Shown: positions 34,623 to 43,277, counted from the stretch's first letter. The stretch is 64,000 bases of DNA from CAUZWH01 sp965224275 (GCA_965224275.1 CBDCYR010000011.1:62001-126000); one strand, 5' to 3'. The notes: generated by a model not told the origin, from the letters alone. Program-made: numbers and translations.

Positions 34623-34633
34623 CTGAGCCTCCC

Positions 34634-35548
34634 ATGCCTGACATGCTGGCCGGCAAGGTCGCGCTCGTCACCGGTGCCGGACGTGGGATCGGTCGCGAGA
34701 TTTCGTTGATGATGGCGGCACACGGCGCCAAGGTCCTGGTCAACGATCTCGGCGGCAGCGAACACGGCGACGGCGCCGATGCGAGTCCGGCTCAGGAAGT
34801 GGTCGGCTTGATCGCCGCGGCCGGCGGCGAGGCCACCGCCAACACCGATAGCGTCAGCGAGGCCGGCGCCGCCCAGGCCATGGTCAAACAGGCGCTGGAT
34901 ACGTTCGGGCAGCTCGATTGTGTGGTCAACAATGCCGGTATCCTGCGCGATGCCATCTTCCACAAAATGAGCGAACACGCCTGGGACAGCGTCATCAACG
35001 TTCATCTCAAAGGCAGCTTCAACGTATCGAGCGCCGCCGCCAAACATTTCCGCGAACAAGAATCCGGCGCGTTCGTGCACATGACATCGACCTCAGGCTT
35101 GATCGGCAATGTCGGCCAGAGCAACTACGCCGCCGCCAAGCTCGGCATTGCCGGCTTGTCGAAGTCGATCGCGCTCGATATGCAGCGCTTCAACGTCCGC
35201 TCAAACTGTATTTCGCCAACCGCCTGGACGCGGATGATCGGCACGATTCCAACCGATACCGACAAGCAGAAAGACCGTGTCGACAAACTCAAGCAGATGA
35301 CACCCGCCAAAATCGCGCCGCTTGCGGTCTATCTCTGCAGCGATGCCGCGAGCAGCGTTACCGGCCAGATCTTCGCGGTGCGCAACAACGAGATTTTCCT
35401 GATGAGCCAGTCACGTCCGATCCGCGGCATCCAGGAAAGCCAGGGTTGGACCCCCGAGAGCATCGCCGCCCACGCCATGCCGGCCTTCACCCCTGATTTC
35501 TACGACCTCGACGTCACCACCGATGTTTTCGGCTGGGATCCCGTGTGA
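34634..35548 (+). CDS. SDR-family 3-hydroxyacyl-CoA dehydrogenase-like oxidoreductase
   Basis: A 304-residue short-chain dehydrogenase resembling the N-terminal domain of peroxisomal multifunctional enzyme type 2. The cofactor motif is ALVTGAGRGIGREISLMMAA, then NNAGILRDAIFHKMSEHAWD, and the catalytic Ser/Tyr/Lys lie in TSTSGLIGNVGQSNYAAAKL. The C-terminal extension (AMPAFTPDFYDLDVTTDVFG) exceeds a minimal SDR. A MaoC-type hydratase, the matching second half of MFE-2, is encoded 459 bp downstream. The likely joint role is hydration and oxidation in beta-oxidation of unusual acyl-CoAs. Confidence 0.88.
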   Translation: MPDMLAGKVALVTGAGRGIGREISLMMAAHGAKVLVNDLGGSEHGDGADASPAQEVVGLIAAAGGEATANTDSVSEAGAAQAMVKQALDTFGQLDCVVNNAGILRDAIFHKMSEHAWDSVINVHLKGSFNVSSAAAKHFREQESGAFVHMTSTSGLIGNVGQSNYAAAKLGIAGLSKSIALDMQRFNVRSNCISPTAWTRMIGTIPTDTDKQKDRVDKLKQMTPAKIAPLAVYLCSDAASSVTGQIFAVRNNEIFLMSQSRPIRGIQESQGWTPESIAAHAMPAFTPDFYDLDVTTDVFGWDPV

Positions 35549-35550
35549 CC

Positions 35551-35742
35551 AGGCAGAATGCAATAGCATTCTGCCTACCCGGCAGGCGAAACGCGTACGC
35601 GTTTCTGCCGAAAGGGCGCCCAAGGCGTTCAGATGCCCGACAGGCGAAACCGGACAAACTCACCCGAGTTTGTCTCCCGGCAGGCGAAACGCCATGGCGT
35701 TTCTTCCGAGAGGGAGACAGCGTTTCTGCCGAAAGGGCCGAG
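35551..35742. repeat. Cluster of variable-stem hairpin repeats
   Basis: Immediately after the SDR stop is a run of hairpins. They include GGCAGAATGC/GCATTCTGCC with a 4-base loop (35551-35576) and the perfect palindromes GAAACGCGTACGCGTTTC (35588) and GAAACGCCATGGCGTTTC (35686). GACAAACTC/GAGTTTGTC with a 4-base loop lies at 35653. The hairpins share flanks, CCCGRCAGG before and TGCCGAAAGGG after, while stems or centres differ. A trailing half-copy follows at 35718. No gene is visible. Confidence 0.75.
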
Positions 35743-35775
35743 GTCGCGCAGCCTTGTCAGAAAATGTCGTGGCAT

Positions 35776-35902
35776 CTCCCCCCTCACCCAACCCTCTCCC
35801 CAAAATAGAACTTGGGGCGAGGGCTTAGCCACGCGCACGTTCAGCTCCCTCGCCCACAAGTTCTATTTCGGGGAGAGGGCGGGGGTGAGGGGGTTTGAAC
35901 TA
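35776..35902. repeat. Mosaic intergenic repeat, long inverted form
   Basis: A large imperfect palindrome before the MaoC gene. The left arm runs CCCCTCACCCAACCCTCTCC then AAAATAGAACTTGGGGCGAG. The right arm mirrors it with CTCCCTCGCCCACAAGTTCT, then ATTTCGGGGAGAGGGCGGGG. Its inner part (AATAGAACTTG / CAAGTTCTATT) differs from the other mosaic copies but both arms match each other. The rest of the 459-bp gap holds the hairpin cluster, and I see no gene in it. Confidence 0.78.
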
Positions 35903-36007
35903 TCTGATGACGCAACTCGGCAACGAAGTGCCGCCACTTATTTGATCCGGGGTATGCCCGGGGTATGTATTGCGAAAGCCGGCGTTGGCTTCGCCAGAAG
36001 GTTCACC

Positions 36008-36892
36008 ATGACCCTCGACTACGATCGTCTGCTCAACTGGCCGTTCGACGATATCGAACACAGTTACACCACGTCCGATACGATCCTCTACGCCCTTGGC
36101 ATCGGGCTCGGCGCAGATCCCCTCGACGAACGCCAGCTCCGTTTCGTCTATGAGGACGGCCTGGCGGCCTTGCCGACGATGTGCGTGGTCCTGGCCTCGC
36201 ACGGATTTTGGCTCAAGGAGCAGGACACCGGAGTCGATTGGGTGCGCGTCTTGCACGGCGAACAGAGCCTGCACCTGCACCAGCCGATGCCCGCCGCCGG
36301 CACCGTGATCAGCCGCATGCGGGTCAGTGACATTGTCGACAAGGGCGCCGATAAGGGCGCGTTGATCTACACCGAGAAGGAACTGATCGACAAATCCAGC
36401 GGTGCTGCGATCGCAACCCTCACATCGACCACCTTTGCCCGTGGCGACGGCGGGTTTAGCGGCCCCCAAGATGTCGCAAAAAGCACCAACAACACGCCGG
36501 CCGCAAAACCTCACCCAATTCCCGAGCGCGAACCCGACCTCACTTGCGATCTCCCGACGCTGCCGCAGGCGGCGCTGATCTACCGGTTGTCGGGCGACCG
36601 CAATCCCCTCCATGCTGATCCTGCTGTAGCGCGCAAGGCCGGCTTCGAGGCGCCGATACTGCACGGCTTGTGCACCCTTGGTGCGGCCGGCCATGCCATC
36701 TTGAAAACCTGCTGCGGCTATGATCCAACGCGCTTCAAGAGCCTGCAACTGCGTTTCTCGGCGCCGGTCTACCCCGGTGAAACCATCCGCACGCAGATGT
36801 GGCGCGACGATAGCGTGGTTTCGTTCCGCAGCCGGGTGATCGAACGCAACGTGGTGGTGCTTAACAATGGCCGCGCCCAAATCACTCCATAA
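36008..36892 (+). CDS. MaoC-like enoyl-CoA hydratase 2
   Basis: A 294-residue double hot-dog protein of the MFE-2 hydratase type, which hydrates trans-2-enoyl-CoA to (R)-3-hydroxyacyl-CoA. The catalytic Asp and His are in YRLSGDRNPLHADPAVARKA, followed by GFEAPILHGLCTLGAAGHAI and LQLRFSAPVYPGETI. The ATG at 36008 has AGAAGG upstream and opens MTLDYDRLLNWPFDDIEHSY, the usual family N-terminus. It pairs logically with the SDR gene at 34634. Confidence 0.9.
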   Translation: MTLDYDRLLNWPFDDIEHSYTTSDTILYALGIGLGADPLDERQLRFVYEDGLAALPTMCVVLASHGFWLKEQDTGVDWVRVLHGEQSLHLHQPMPAAGTVISRMRVSDIVDKGADKGALIYTEKELIDKSSGAAIATLTSTTFARGDGGFSGPQDVAKSTNNTPAAKPHPIPEREPDLTCDLPTLPQAALIYRLSGDRNPLHADPAVARKAGFEAPILHGLCTLGAAGHAILKTCCGYDPTRFKSLQLRFSAPVYPGETIRTQMWRDDSVVSFRSRVIERNVVVLNNGRAQITP

Positions 36893-36996
36893 GTCACTCC
36901 GCAAATCACTCAGTAAGTCGCGCTAAAGGTCGCATAGGCCGCCTCAATCGTGTATTTATTCAGCTAATCCGTGGCAACCAAACCAAGAGGACTGTG

Positions 36997-37707
36997 ATGG
37001 ACGCCCCTGTTAAGCAAGCTCTGCCAATCCCGGAATTCGTCGACGAACTCAACGCGGCGTTGGACGATCCCGTGCGCGACCGCCCCAATCATCCGTTTGT
37101 GTTGGCGGTCGAAAACGGCACCGCGACGAAGGATCAAATCGCCGGCTGGCTCAATCAGTTTTCATTGTGGGCCGATCCGACCAACAAGCTGTTTGGCGTG
37201 CAGTGGGCCAAGTGCCCCGACGACGACCTGCGCGAGGGCATTCTCGAGAACATGCTCGAAGAGGAATACGGCGAATCGTCGAAAACCTCAGGTCACATGA
37301 AGCTGCTCGAATCAACCATCCGCGAACTCGGCTGGAGCGATGAGCGCCGCGCCCAAGACGACATGAAGTTGGAATCATATCTCTTCAAACACTGGGCCGA
37401 AGTGGTCATCCGCAACCGCAGCTTCGTCGAAGGCCTGGCGGCGACGTCTTTCGCGGCCGAACGCATCAACCCGTTGGTGTTCGCCAAAATGGAAAAGGGC
37501 CTGCGCGCGCATTACGACCTCAGCGAAGAGGCGATGGTCTCGGTCGCCGTGCATGCGTCGGACGTCGAAGAGGAGCACGGCACGCTCGGCCCGGTGGCGA
37601 TGGAGCGCTATGCGACAACCGCACAAATGCAGGAAGCGGTGCGTTTCGCGGTCATCCACACCGCCGACCTCTACTACAACCAGTACAACATCTGGAAATA
37701 CTACTAG
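36997..37707 (+). CDS. TenA/PqqC-like heme-oxygenase-fold protein (possible di-iron oxidase)
   Basis: A 236-residue all-helical protein resembling the TenA/PqqC/iron-containing redox enzyme group. Residues 86-100 read MLEEEYGESSKTSGH, giving Glu93-x6-His100, the first metal motif of heme-oxygenase-like di-iron oxidases. VAVHASDVEEEHGTLG supplies His186, Glu191 and His194 as a possible second motif, with Glu145 between. This ligand pattern is close to, but not identical in spacing with, known members, so metal binding is an inference. The ATG at 36997 follows AAGAGGA. A terminator-like hairpin follows at 37931. Confidence 0.8.
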   Translation: MDAPVKQALPIPEFVDELNAALDDPVRDRPNHPFVLAVENGTATKDQIAGWLNQFSLWADPTNKLFGVQWAKCPDDDLREGILENMLEEEYGESSKTSGHMKLLESTIRELGWSDERRAQDDMKLESYLFKHWAEVVIRNRSFVEGLAATSFAAERINPLVFAKMEKGLRAHYDLSEEAMVSVAVHASDVEEEHGTLGPVAMERYATTAQMQEAVRFAVIHTADLYYNQYNIWKYY

Positions 37708-37930
37708 GCCCAGACCGGCGCCAGGCCGCGTCTCACGTTAGGTAAGGCGCTCCGTGTCGCCCCGCACACGTGATGCGGGGCCCAGGAACACCGGACCTAG
37801 CCTGGTTCGCGACGACACCCCCAGCGTCGGTGTTCATGGATCCCAGCTTGCGCCTGCCTGCGCGAAGCCGCTACGGCGAAGGCAGGCTGGGATGACAATC
37901 AGAGAATTAGCGAGGGCGCCAGCACGATCG

Positions 37931-37960
37931 CGGCCCCGCATTCACCGGCGGGGCCGTTTT
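37931..37960 (+). terminator. Intrinsic terminator after the heme-oxygenase-fold gene
   Basis: The hairpin CGGCCCCGC … GCGGGGCCG is followed by TTTT. It lies in the 277-bp gap between the convergent heme-oxygenase-fold and aminotransferase genes, so it can serve both directions. The rest of that gap is a repeat-like stretch with paired segments (CCCAGCTTGCGCCTGCCTGC and GGCAGGCTGGGATGAC), and I see no gene in it. Confidence 0.65.
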
Positions 37961-37984
37961 CGTGCTGTTGCGAGACGCGGCCAG

Positions 37985-39244
37985 TCATAAAGCACCCGCG
38001 GCATCGGCGACGGCTTCGATGGTTTGCGCGATGTCTTCATCGGTCAGCGCCATCGACAGGTAGAGTTTGGACGGCAGCTTCAGGATACCGTTGCGGCGCA
38101 AGCTGGCATTAAAGGCCGCAGCTTTCTGCTTATCCGCGCCCGCCGTATCACGGTAGTTCTTCACCGGTAGGTCGGTAAACACCACGTCGAACAGCGTCGC
38201 ATCGCCGACCACTTGATGGGCGTGCCCGGCTTCGCCAAGCTGCGTTGCCATCGCCCTCATCAAGGCATCGCCGGTGGCATAGAGTTTGTCGTATTGGCCT
38301 GGGCGGCGCAGGATTTCCAGCGTCTTCAACCCGGCGACCGCCGCGATCGGGTTGCCGCTGAGCGTCCCCACATGCATCAGGAATCGCTCTTGCCCGACCT
38401 TGTCCTTATCGAAATGGGCCATGATGTCGGCCCTACCGGCAACGGCGCTGAGCGCGAACCCACCGCCCACGACTTTGCCGAGCGTGCACACATCGGGCGT
38501 CACGCTGTAACGCTCCTGCGCCCCGCCATAGGCCAATCGAAACCCGGTGACCACTTCGTCGAAGATCAGCACGATGCCGTGCTCGCTGCACGCCGCGCGT
38601 AAGCCTTCGAGGAAGCCGGGGGTGGGCGGAATGATGCGCTGGAAAGGTTCGACGATAATGCCGGCAATATCGCCCGCGTGCTCGGCGATCAGGGAGTGCA
38701 CGAAGTCGATGTCGTTGAACGGTGCAATCAGCATCTCGTCGCGCAGGCTCTCGGGGATTCCGGCCGAATCCGGCACGGCAACCGGGAAGTTGACCAGCCC
38801 GTCCGGGGCCAGGCTCATTTGTGCCTCCGCCGACATACCGTGATAGCCGCCTTCGAACTTCACGATCTTGTCGTGACCGGTAACCGCACGCGCCAGCCGC
38901 ATCGCATACATGTCGGCCTCGCCGCCGGTGCTGACAAAACGCACCTGTTCGGCGCAGGCGAGCGCGCCACAAATCTCTTCGGCCAGTTCAATGCCCCAGG
39001 CGTTGTTGGCGAAGAAGGTGGTGCCCTTACCAACCTGCTCGCGCACGGCCTCGACGATCTCCGGATGCGCGTGGCCGAGGATCATCGGGCCCGACCCCAT
39101 CAGGTAGTCGATGTACTCGTTGCCATCTTCGTCCCATACCCGCGCGCCGTGGCCCTCGCGAATAATGATCGCCGGATCGAAATTGCCGAACCCGCCGGCC
39201 GGCAGAACGTCGTGCGCGCGCGCAATGAGGTCGTCTTGGCTCAT
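37985..39244 (-). CDS. Class III aminotransferase (glutamate-1-semialdehyde-aminomutase-like)
   Basis: A 419-residue PLP-dependent class III aminotransferase. The PLP Lys is in VCTLGKVVGGGFALSAVAG and the Asp that contacts the pyridine nitrogen in VLIFDEVVTGFRLAYGG. FVSTGGEADMYAMRLARAVTGH and DYLMGSGPMILGHAHPEIV are like those of glutamate-1-semialdehyde aminomutase relatives. In HemL the EAxMxAxR motif replaces EADMYAMRLAR, so the resemblance is close, but the operon context (acyl-CoA dehydrogenase, FAH, SDR) points to a catabolic transaminase. It is the last gene of a five-gene minus-strand operon. Confidence 0.9.
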   Translation of the reverse strand: MSQDDLIARAHDVLPAGGFGNFDPAIIIREGHGARVWDEDGNEYIDYLMGSGPMILGHAHPEIVEAVREQVGKGTTFFANNAWGIELAEEICGALACAEQVRFVSTGGEADMYAMRLARAVTGHDKIVKFEGGYHGMSAEAQMSLAPDGLVNFPVAVPDSAGIPESLRDEMLIAPFNDIDFVHSLIAEHAGDIAGIIVEPFQRIIPPTPGFLEGLRAACSEHGIVLIFDEVVTGFRLAYGGAQERYSVTPDVCTLGKVVGGGFALSAVAGRADIMAHFDKDKVGQERFLMHVGTLSGNPIAAVAGLKTLEILRRPGQYDKLYATGDALMRAMATQLGEAGHAHQVVGDATLFDVVFTDLPVKNYRDTAGADKQKAAAFNASLRRNGILKLPSKLYLSMALTDEDIAQTIEAVADAAGAL

Positions 39245-39311
39245 GCCTTTATATAGCTAGCTATGTTTATACACTAGCGCGGCCGCAATCTGCGAGCCCG
39301 GAAAGTGCGTG

Positions 39312-39803
39312 CTAGCTCCCCTTGAAGGCCAACTTGGCCGGTGAGATCAGCACGCCGAACCGCTCGCACCAGATCACCACATGTTTGAAATTTTTAAGCT
39401 CGGTACCGGCGGGAACGCGGTAGTTCTGGCCGCCCTTGAACGCGCGCAGCGACCCCAGATCGACATACATGGTCTCGTCGACTGCCGTCGATGGTGTCAC
39501 ATCGTCCAGCGGCACCAGATAGACGTGGAACGCCGGCCCCGGCCCAACCTCGAAGTCCGCGTTGAGGTGGACGACGTCCTCGAACACCGAAACCTTGCCG
39601 CTGCCGTAGTGCACGGGATCCGAAGTGTTGGCATGTATAAACCCGCCCTCAGCAACCAGCCGCGCCTCGGCGGCATCAGGTGCGATGTCCGTCCCTTCGA
39701 TGTCGGCCAGGAAGATGTAGGGGTAGGCGAAAATCCCAATCGCGAAGCCGCCGCCCACGCCGATCGCACCACCAACCACCAATGAGATAATGATTTTCCA
39801 CAT
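39312..39803 (-). CDS. DM13-domain membrane-anchored protein
   Basis: A 163-residue protein with one N-terminal membrane segment (IIISLVVGGAIGVGGGFAIG) and a DM13 domain facing the periplasm. The domain has the GSGKVSVFEDVVHLNADFEV start, the GPAFHVYLVPLDDV centre and the C-terminal GGQNYRVPAGTELKNFKHVV with IWCERFGVLISPAKL. DM13 domains are thought to act in redox or electron-transfer roles and carry a near-invariant Cys, here in VIWCERF. It sits inside the operon between the aminotransferase and SDR genes. Confidence 0.88.
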   Translation of the reverse strand: MWKIIISLVVGGAIGVGGGFAIGIFAYPYIFLADIEGTDIAPDAAEARLVAEGGFIHANTSDPVHYGSGKVSVFEDVVHLNADFEVGPGPAFHVYLVPLDDVTPSTAVDETMYVDLGSLRAFKGGQNYRVPAGTELKNFKHVVIWCERFGVLISPAKLAFKGS

Positions 39804-39845
39804 CCACGCCTCCCTCGATTGCGCGCCCGACCGTCCGGGCCGCGC

Positions 39846-40697
39846 CTATTGTGCCAGGAAGCCACCATCGACGGGCAATATATGGCCGGTCACCATGCGC
39901 GACGCCGCGCTCGCAAGATAGATCGCGGCACCGGTGATATCGGCGGGATCGGCCAGCCGGCGCAGCGGCGTCATCGCTTCGATCTGGGCCACCAGTTCGG
40001 GCTGGTCGAGCAAGCCGCGAATAAAGTTGGTGCGCACATAGGTCGGGGCGATCGCATTGACGCGGATATCTTCCTCGGCCCATTCGATCGCCAACGCGCG
40101 CGTGAGATTAACCACCGCGCCCTTGGTCGCCTGGTAGGAGGCATTCGGATAGAGCCCGCCGCCCGACACGCCCATGATCGAGGCGATATTGACGATTCGC
40201 CCGCCGCGTGCAGCGGCGATCATTTGCTTGGCGCCAGTGCGCGCACAAAAGAACAAGCCGGTTAGATTGACATCGACCACCTGCTGCCAATCGTCTGCGC
40301 TGACCTCGATCGCCGGTTCACGCACCGCAACACCGGCGCTGTTGACCAGCACATCGAAGCGGCCGAACTGACGGCCGATATCGTTAAACACCTGCTCGAT
40401 CTCATCCGGCTCGGTGACGTCGAGCGGATAGGCTTCAGCGGTTGCGCCGGCACTGCACAGCGCCGCCGCGGCGGCCCGCGCGCCGTCGCGGTCACGGTCG
40501 ACCACCGCTACGATCGCGCCAACCCCGGCATAGGCGTTGGCGATCGCCCGGCCTATGCCGTTGGCACCGCCCACGACCACCGCAACCTGATCGTCGAGCC
40601 GAAACTCGGCCAAAGGATCTGATGAGGGATCCGACAAAGGATCTGACGAGCGATCCAATAAGGGATTGGTTGCGGCGCTATCAGGTGGATCGGCCAT
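39846..40697 (-). CDS. SDR-family oxidoreductase
   Basis: A 283-residue short-chain dehydrogenase/reductase. NAD(P) binding uses VAVVVGGANGIGRAIANAYAG, then NSAGVAVREPAIEVSADDW, and the catalytic residues lie in NIASIMGVSGGGLYPNASYQ, with ATKGAVVNLTRAL next. The C-terminus PLRRLADPADITGAAIYLAS and GHILPVDGGFLAQ is classical. About 33 extra N-terminal residues (SSDPLSDPSSDPL) come from a short tandem DNA repeat and may not be translated if a later, non-ATG start is used. It lies in the acyl-CoA dehydrogenase–FAH–SDR–DM13–aminotransferase operon. Confidence 0.88.
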   Translation of the reverse strand: MADPPDSAATNPLLDRSSDPLSDPSSDPLAEFRLDDQVAVVVGGANGIGRAIANAYAGVGAIVAVVDRDRDGARAAAAALCSAGATAEAYPLDVTEPDEIEQVFNDIGRQFGRFDVLVNSAGVAVREPAIEVSADDWQQVVDVNLTGLFFCARTGAKQMIAAARGGRIVNIASIMGVSGGGLYPNASYQATKGAVVNLTRALAIEWAEEDIRVNAIAPTYVRTNFIRGLLDQPELVAQIEAMTPLRRLADPADITGAAIYLASAASRMVTGHILPVDGGFLAQ

Positions 40698-40745
40698 TTG
40701 TCGAATTTGTCGAATTGCCGAACGTTCGGGCCAACTGACCCTTAA

Positions 40746-41603
40746 CTAAGTCACCACACGCACGCGGTTGCGCAACGTACCGATGACATCGGCTTCAATC
40801 TCGACGACGTCGCCATGTTTCATAAACACCGGCGGCTTGCGTGCAAACCCGACCCCCGACGGCGTGCCCGTCGAAACCACGTCGCCCGGCTCCAGCGTCA
40901 GGAAGCGCGAGAGATAAGAAAGGATGTGGGCGCAGTCGAAGATCATGTCGGCCGTGTTTTCTTCCTGCATCACCTTGCCGTTGAGGCGGGTGCGTATCAT
41001 CAGGGCTTGGGGATCCGGAATTTCATCCGCCGTCACAATGCACGGCCCCATTGGGGTGAACGTGTCGAAGCCCTTGGCGCGGCCGACTTGTCCCTCGGTG
41101 AATTGGTGATCCCTGGCCGAAACATCGTTGATCAGGGTGTAGCCGAACACATAGTCGAGCGCGTTGGCACGGGTCACATCGCGCGCGCGCCTGCCCACGA
41201 CAAACGCGAGCTCGCATTCATAATCGACCCGCTTGGAATCTTTGCGGCGGAATTTGATCGGCTGATTATGTCCGTTGAGACTGCTGGTATATTTGCAGAA
41301 CGATTGCGGCGCCACCGGCACCGGCAGTCCCGATTCGTCCTGGTGCTTTTTGTAATTGAGCCCTACCGCGATGACCTTTTGCGGCGCGGTTACCGCCGGC
41401 CCGTAGCGTCGACCCCGCACCGGAAACGGCTTCGCGATCGGCCGCACGCGCTTGGGGTTGCGTCCGGCATCGAGCATTTCCCGCAGCGGGTCGACGCCCG
41501 GCTTTTCGTAGGCGCGGCCGATCGGTTCCGCGATCCCGTCTTTAAGACGAACGAAATAGGCCTTGCCGTTGGCCGCGATGAGCGTTGTAAAGCGCATGAC
41601 CAT
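40746..41603 (-). CDS. Fumarylacetoacetate hydrolase (FAH) family protein
   Basis: A 285-residue FAH-family hydrolase or hydratase. Metal carboxylates are in KRVDYECELAFVVGRRARD (E-x-E) and in TLINDVSARDHQF. VIAVGLNYKKHQDESG, GFDTFTPMGPCIVTADEI and LEPGDVVSTGTPSGVGFARK are the family landmarks. ATG codons at 41603 and 41597 are both possible; AAGGGG precedes them, with better spacing for the second. A second FAH-family enzyme at 26226 is only distantly similar. It belongs to the five-gene minus-strand operon. Confidence 0.9.
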   Translation of the reverse strand: MVMRFTTLIAANGKAYFVRLKDGIAEPIGRAYEKPGVDPLREMLDAGRNPKRVRPIAKPFPVRGRRYGPAVTAPQKVIAVGLNYKKHQDESGLPVPVAPQSFCKYTSSLNGHNQPIKFRRKDSKRVDYECELAFVVGRRARDVTRANALDYVFGYTLINDVSARDHQFTEGQVGRAKGFDTFTPMGPCIVTADEIPDPQALMIRTRLNGKVMQEENTADMIFDCAHILSYLSRFLTLEPGDVVSTGTPSGVGFARKPPVFMKHGDVVEIEADVIGTLRNRVRVVT

Positions 41604-41704
41604 GCCCCTTCCCCTGCCGCAGGAGCGATGGTTATATCAGGTCGATCTGCCCGACCCCAGAGCGCGCCCGCGCTGGCTCAGCGCACGCCCTAGGGGGATT
41701 GGAA

Positions 41705-42874
41705 TTATGGGCGTTCGCGGCGTTGGGAAAAGCGGGTGCCGATCAGCGCCGAGGCGATATTGGTTTTCTGGATATCGATGGCGCCACCGGCAATGCCCCA
41801 ACCCCAGGCGTCGCGGAAGCGTTGCTCCATGCCGTAATCCTTGTGGTAGCCGTAGCCACCCATCACCTGCAGGGCATCGCCGGTCACCTCGCGCACCATC
41901 TCATTGGCGAAGCATTTGGCAATGCTCGAATCCTTGATCGATGGAAATCCCCGCGAGGCGTTTTCGATCGCCCGGTAGATCAACAACCGCGAGGCTTCGA
42001 TCTTCATCGCCATATTGGCAAGCTTGAGTTGCACCGCCTGGAACTCAACGATCGGCCGGCCGAACTGTTCGCGCTCCTGAACGTACTCGATCGCATGGTC
42101 GAGCGCGGATTGGGCAATCGACAGTGACATCGTCGCATTGCCGCAGCGCTCGAGGTCGAACGCTTCCATCAGCAGTTTAAAGCCGCCGGCACCGACCACC
42201 AGGTCGTCAGCCCCGACCGTCACGTTGTCGAAATAGATATCCGCGCTGGGGATGCCGCGAAACCCCATCAACTGCTCTTGCGCGCCAAACGAAAGCCCGG
42301 CCTTATCGCTATCGACGAACACCGCGCCGATACCCTTGGCACCGGGTTCATCCGAGAGGCGGCAGTAGACGAGATAGCCATCGGCGTGGCCGGCGCCGCT
42401 GCACCACCGTTTCTGCCCGTTGATCCGAATGGTATCGCCGAGGATTTCGCCGCGGGTTTTGAGATCGGTCAAGGCCGAACCGGCGCCGGGCTCCGACATC
42501 GCAATCGCAACGATCGATCGGCCGCGACAGATGCGCTGCAGGATTCGCTGCTTGAGGGCCTCGGTGCCGAACCGCTCGATCGCTCGCGCCGGTCCGAAGC
42601 AGCTTTCGAATACCGGAAACGCCACCGCCGGCGACACTTTGGCAAATTCTTCGAGGATCACCACCGCCGTCAAATCGTCGAGGCCGAGACCGCCATACTC
42701 GGTCGCGACGTTGACGCCGAGAAATCCGTACTCGCCCATGCGCATGCGATCATCGAACACAACCGGCGAATTATCGTTCTCGAGCCCCTTGGCCTTGGGG
42801 CCCATTTCCTTGGTTGCAAAGTCATGCGCGGCCTCGCGCAATGCCTTCTGTTCGTCGGTCAACGAAAAGTCCAC
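41705..42874 (-). CDS. Acyl-CoA dehydrogenase
   Basis: A 389-residue acyl-CoA dehydrogenase, first gene of the five-gene operon. It starts MDFSLTDEQKALREAAHDFA. IVAIAMSEPGAGSALTDLKT and INGQKRWCSGAGHADGYLVY form the FAD-binding middle domain. QEREQFGRPIVEFQAVQLKLA, GDALQVMGGYGYHKDYGMEQ and DIQKTNIA make the C-terminal domain. The usual YEGTSEI motif is replaced by AGGAIDIQKTNIA, so the catalytic base is not at the standard place. This subgroup often acts on unusual, for example branched or succinyl-type, acyl-CoAs. Confidence 0.9.
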   Translation of the reverse strand: MDFSLTDEQKALREAAHDFATKEMGPKAKGLENDNSPVVFDDRMRMGEYGFLGVNVATEYGGLGLDDLTAVVILEEFAKVSPAVAFPVFESCFGPARAIERFGTEALKQRILQRICRGRSIVAIAMSEPGAGSALTDLKTRGEILGDTIRINGQKRWCSGAGHADGYLVYCRLSDEPGAKGIGAVFVDSDKAGLSFGAQEQLMGFRGIPSADIYFDNVTVGADDLVVGAGGFKLLMEAFDLERCGNATMSLSIAQSALDHAIEYVQEREQFGRPIVEFQAVQLKLANMAMKIEASRLLIYRAIENASRGFPSIKDSSIAKCFANEMVREVTGDALQVMGGYGYHKDYGMEQRFRDAWGWGIAGGAIDIQKTNIASALIGTRFSQRRERP

Positions 42875-42989
42875 AACGCCCCTTCAAAATCAGCACCCGT
42901 GGCCGCGGGCATAGTAAGGGAAAGGATTACCCCGCACGACTCTCCGGAGCTCACTAACCGCATCCCCTGAAGCTGCATCAGTTTCCCGA

Positions 42990-43277
42990 CTGCAAATCCC
43001 TTCTCCTTCGGGGTTCGCGGGGTCGACCGTCGCGCCAGTGGCGCGGCTATGAAAGCGTGCCCGCGTGGGGCTAGGGTGAGGGGCGAAAATGGGTGTGAGG
43101 GTTTTGTCGCGCGCGCGACCCGGCTCCTTTTGCGTCCCCTTAGCAATTCGCGAACCCCAAAAGGGGCGAGGGCTTTTCTCGTGCGAGTGGCTAGCTCTCT
43201 CGCCGTTGGAGGTTCGCGGGGACGACCGTCGCGCCGGTGGTGCGGCGACAGCGTGCCCGCGTGGGGCGGGGTGAGGG
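42990..43277. repeat. Double mosaic repeat between acyl-CoA dehydrogenase and amidohydrolase genes
   Basis: Within the 446-bp gap 42875-43320 two incomplete mosaic elements lie side by side. Each carries the embedded segment starting GGTTCGCGGGG and ending CGTGCCCGCGTGGGG (43012-43064 and 43207-43264). In the first copy the segment is slightly changed (CCAGTGGCGCGGCTATG) and in the second CGGTGGTGCGGCGACAG. Terminal GGGTGAGGGG and GGTGAGGGG boxes follow each. I see no gene in the gap. Confidence 0.78.

Noticed and set aside
37985..39244. HemL, glutamate-1-semialdehyde aminomutase for heme synthesis
   Set aside because: Alphaproteobacteria usually make 5-aminolevulinate with HemA (ALA synthase), and the operon is catabolic; the general class III aminotransferase call is kept.
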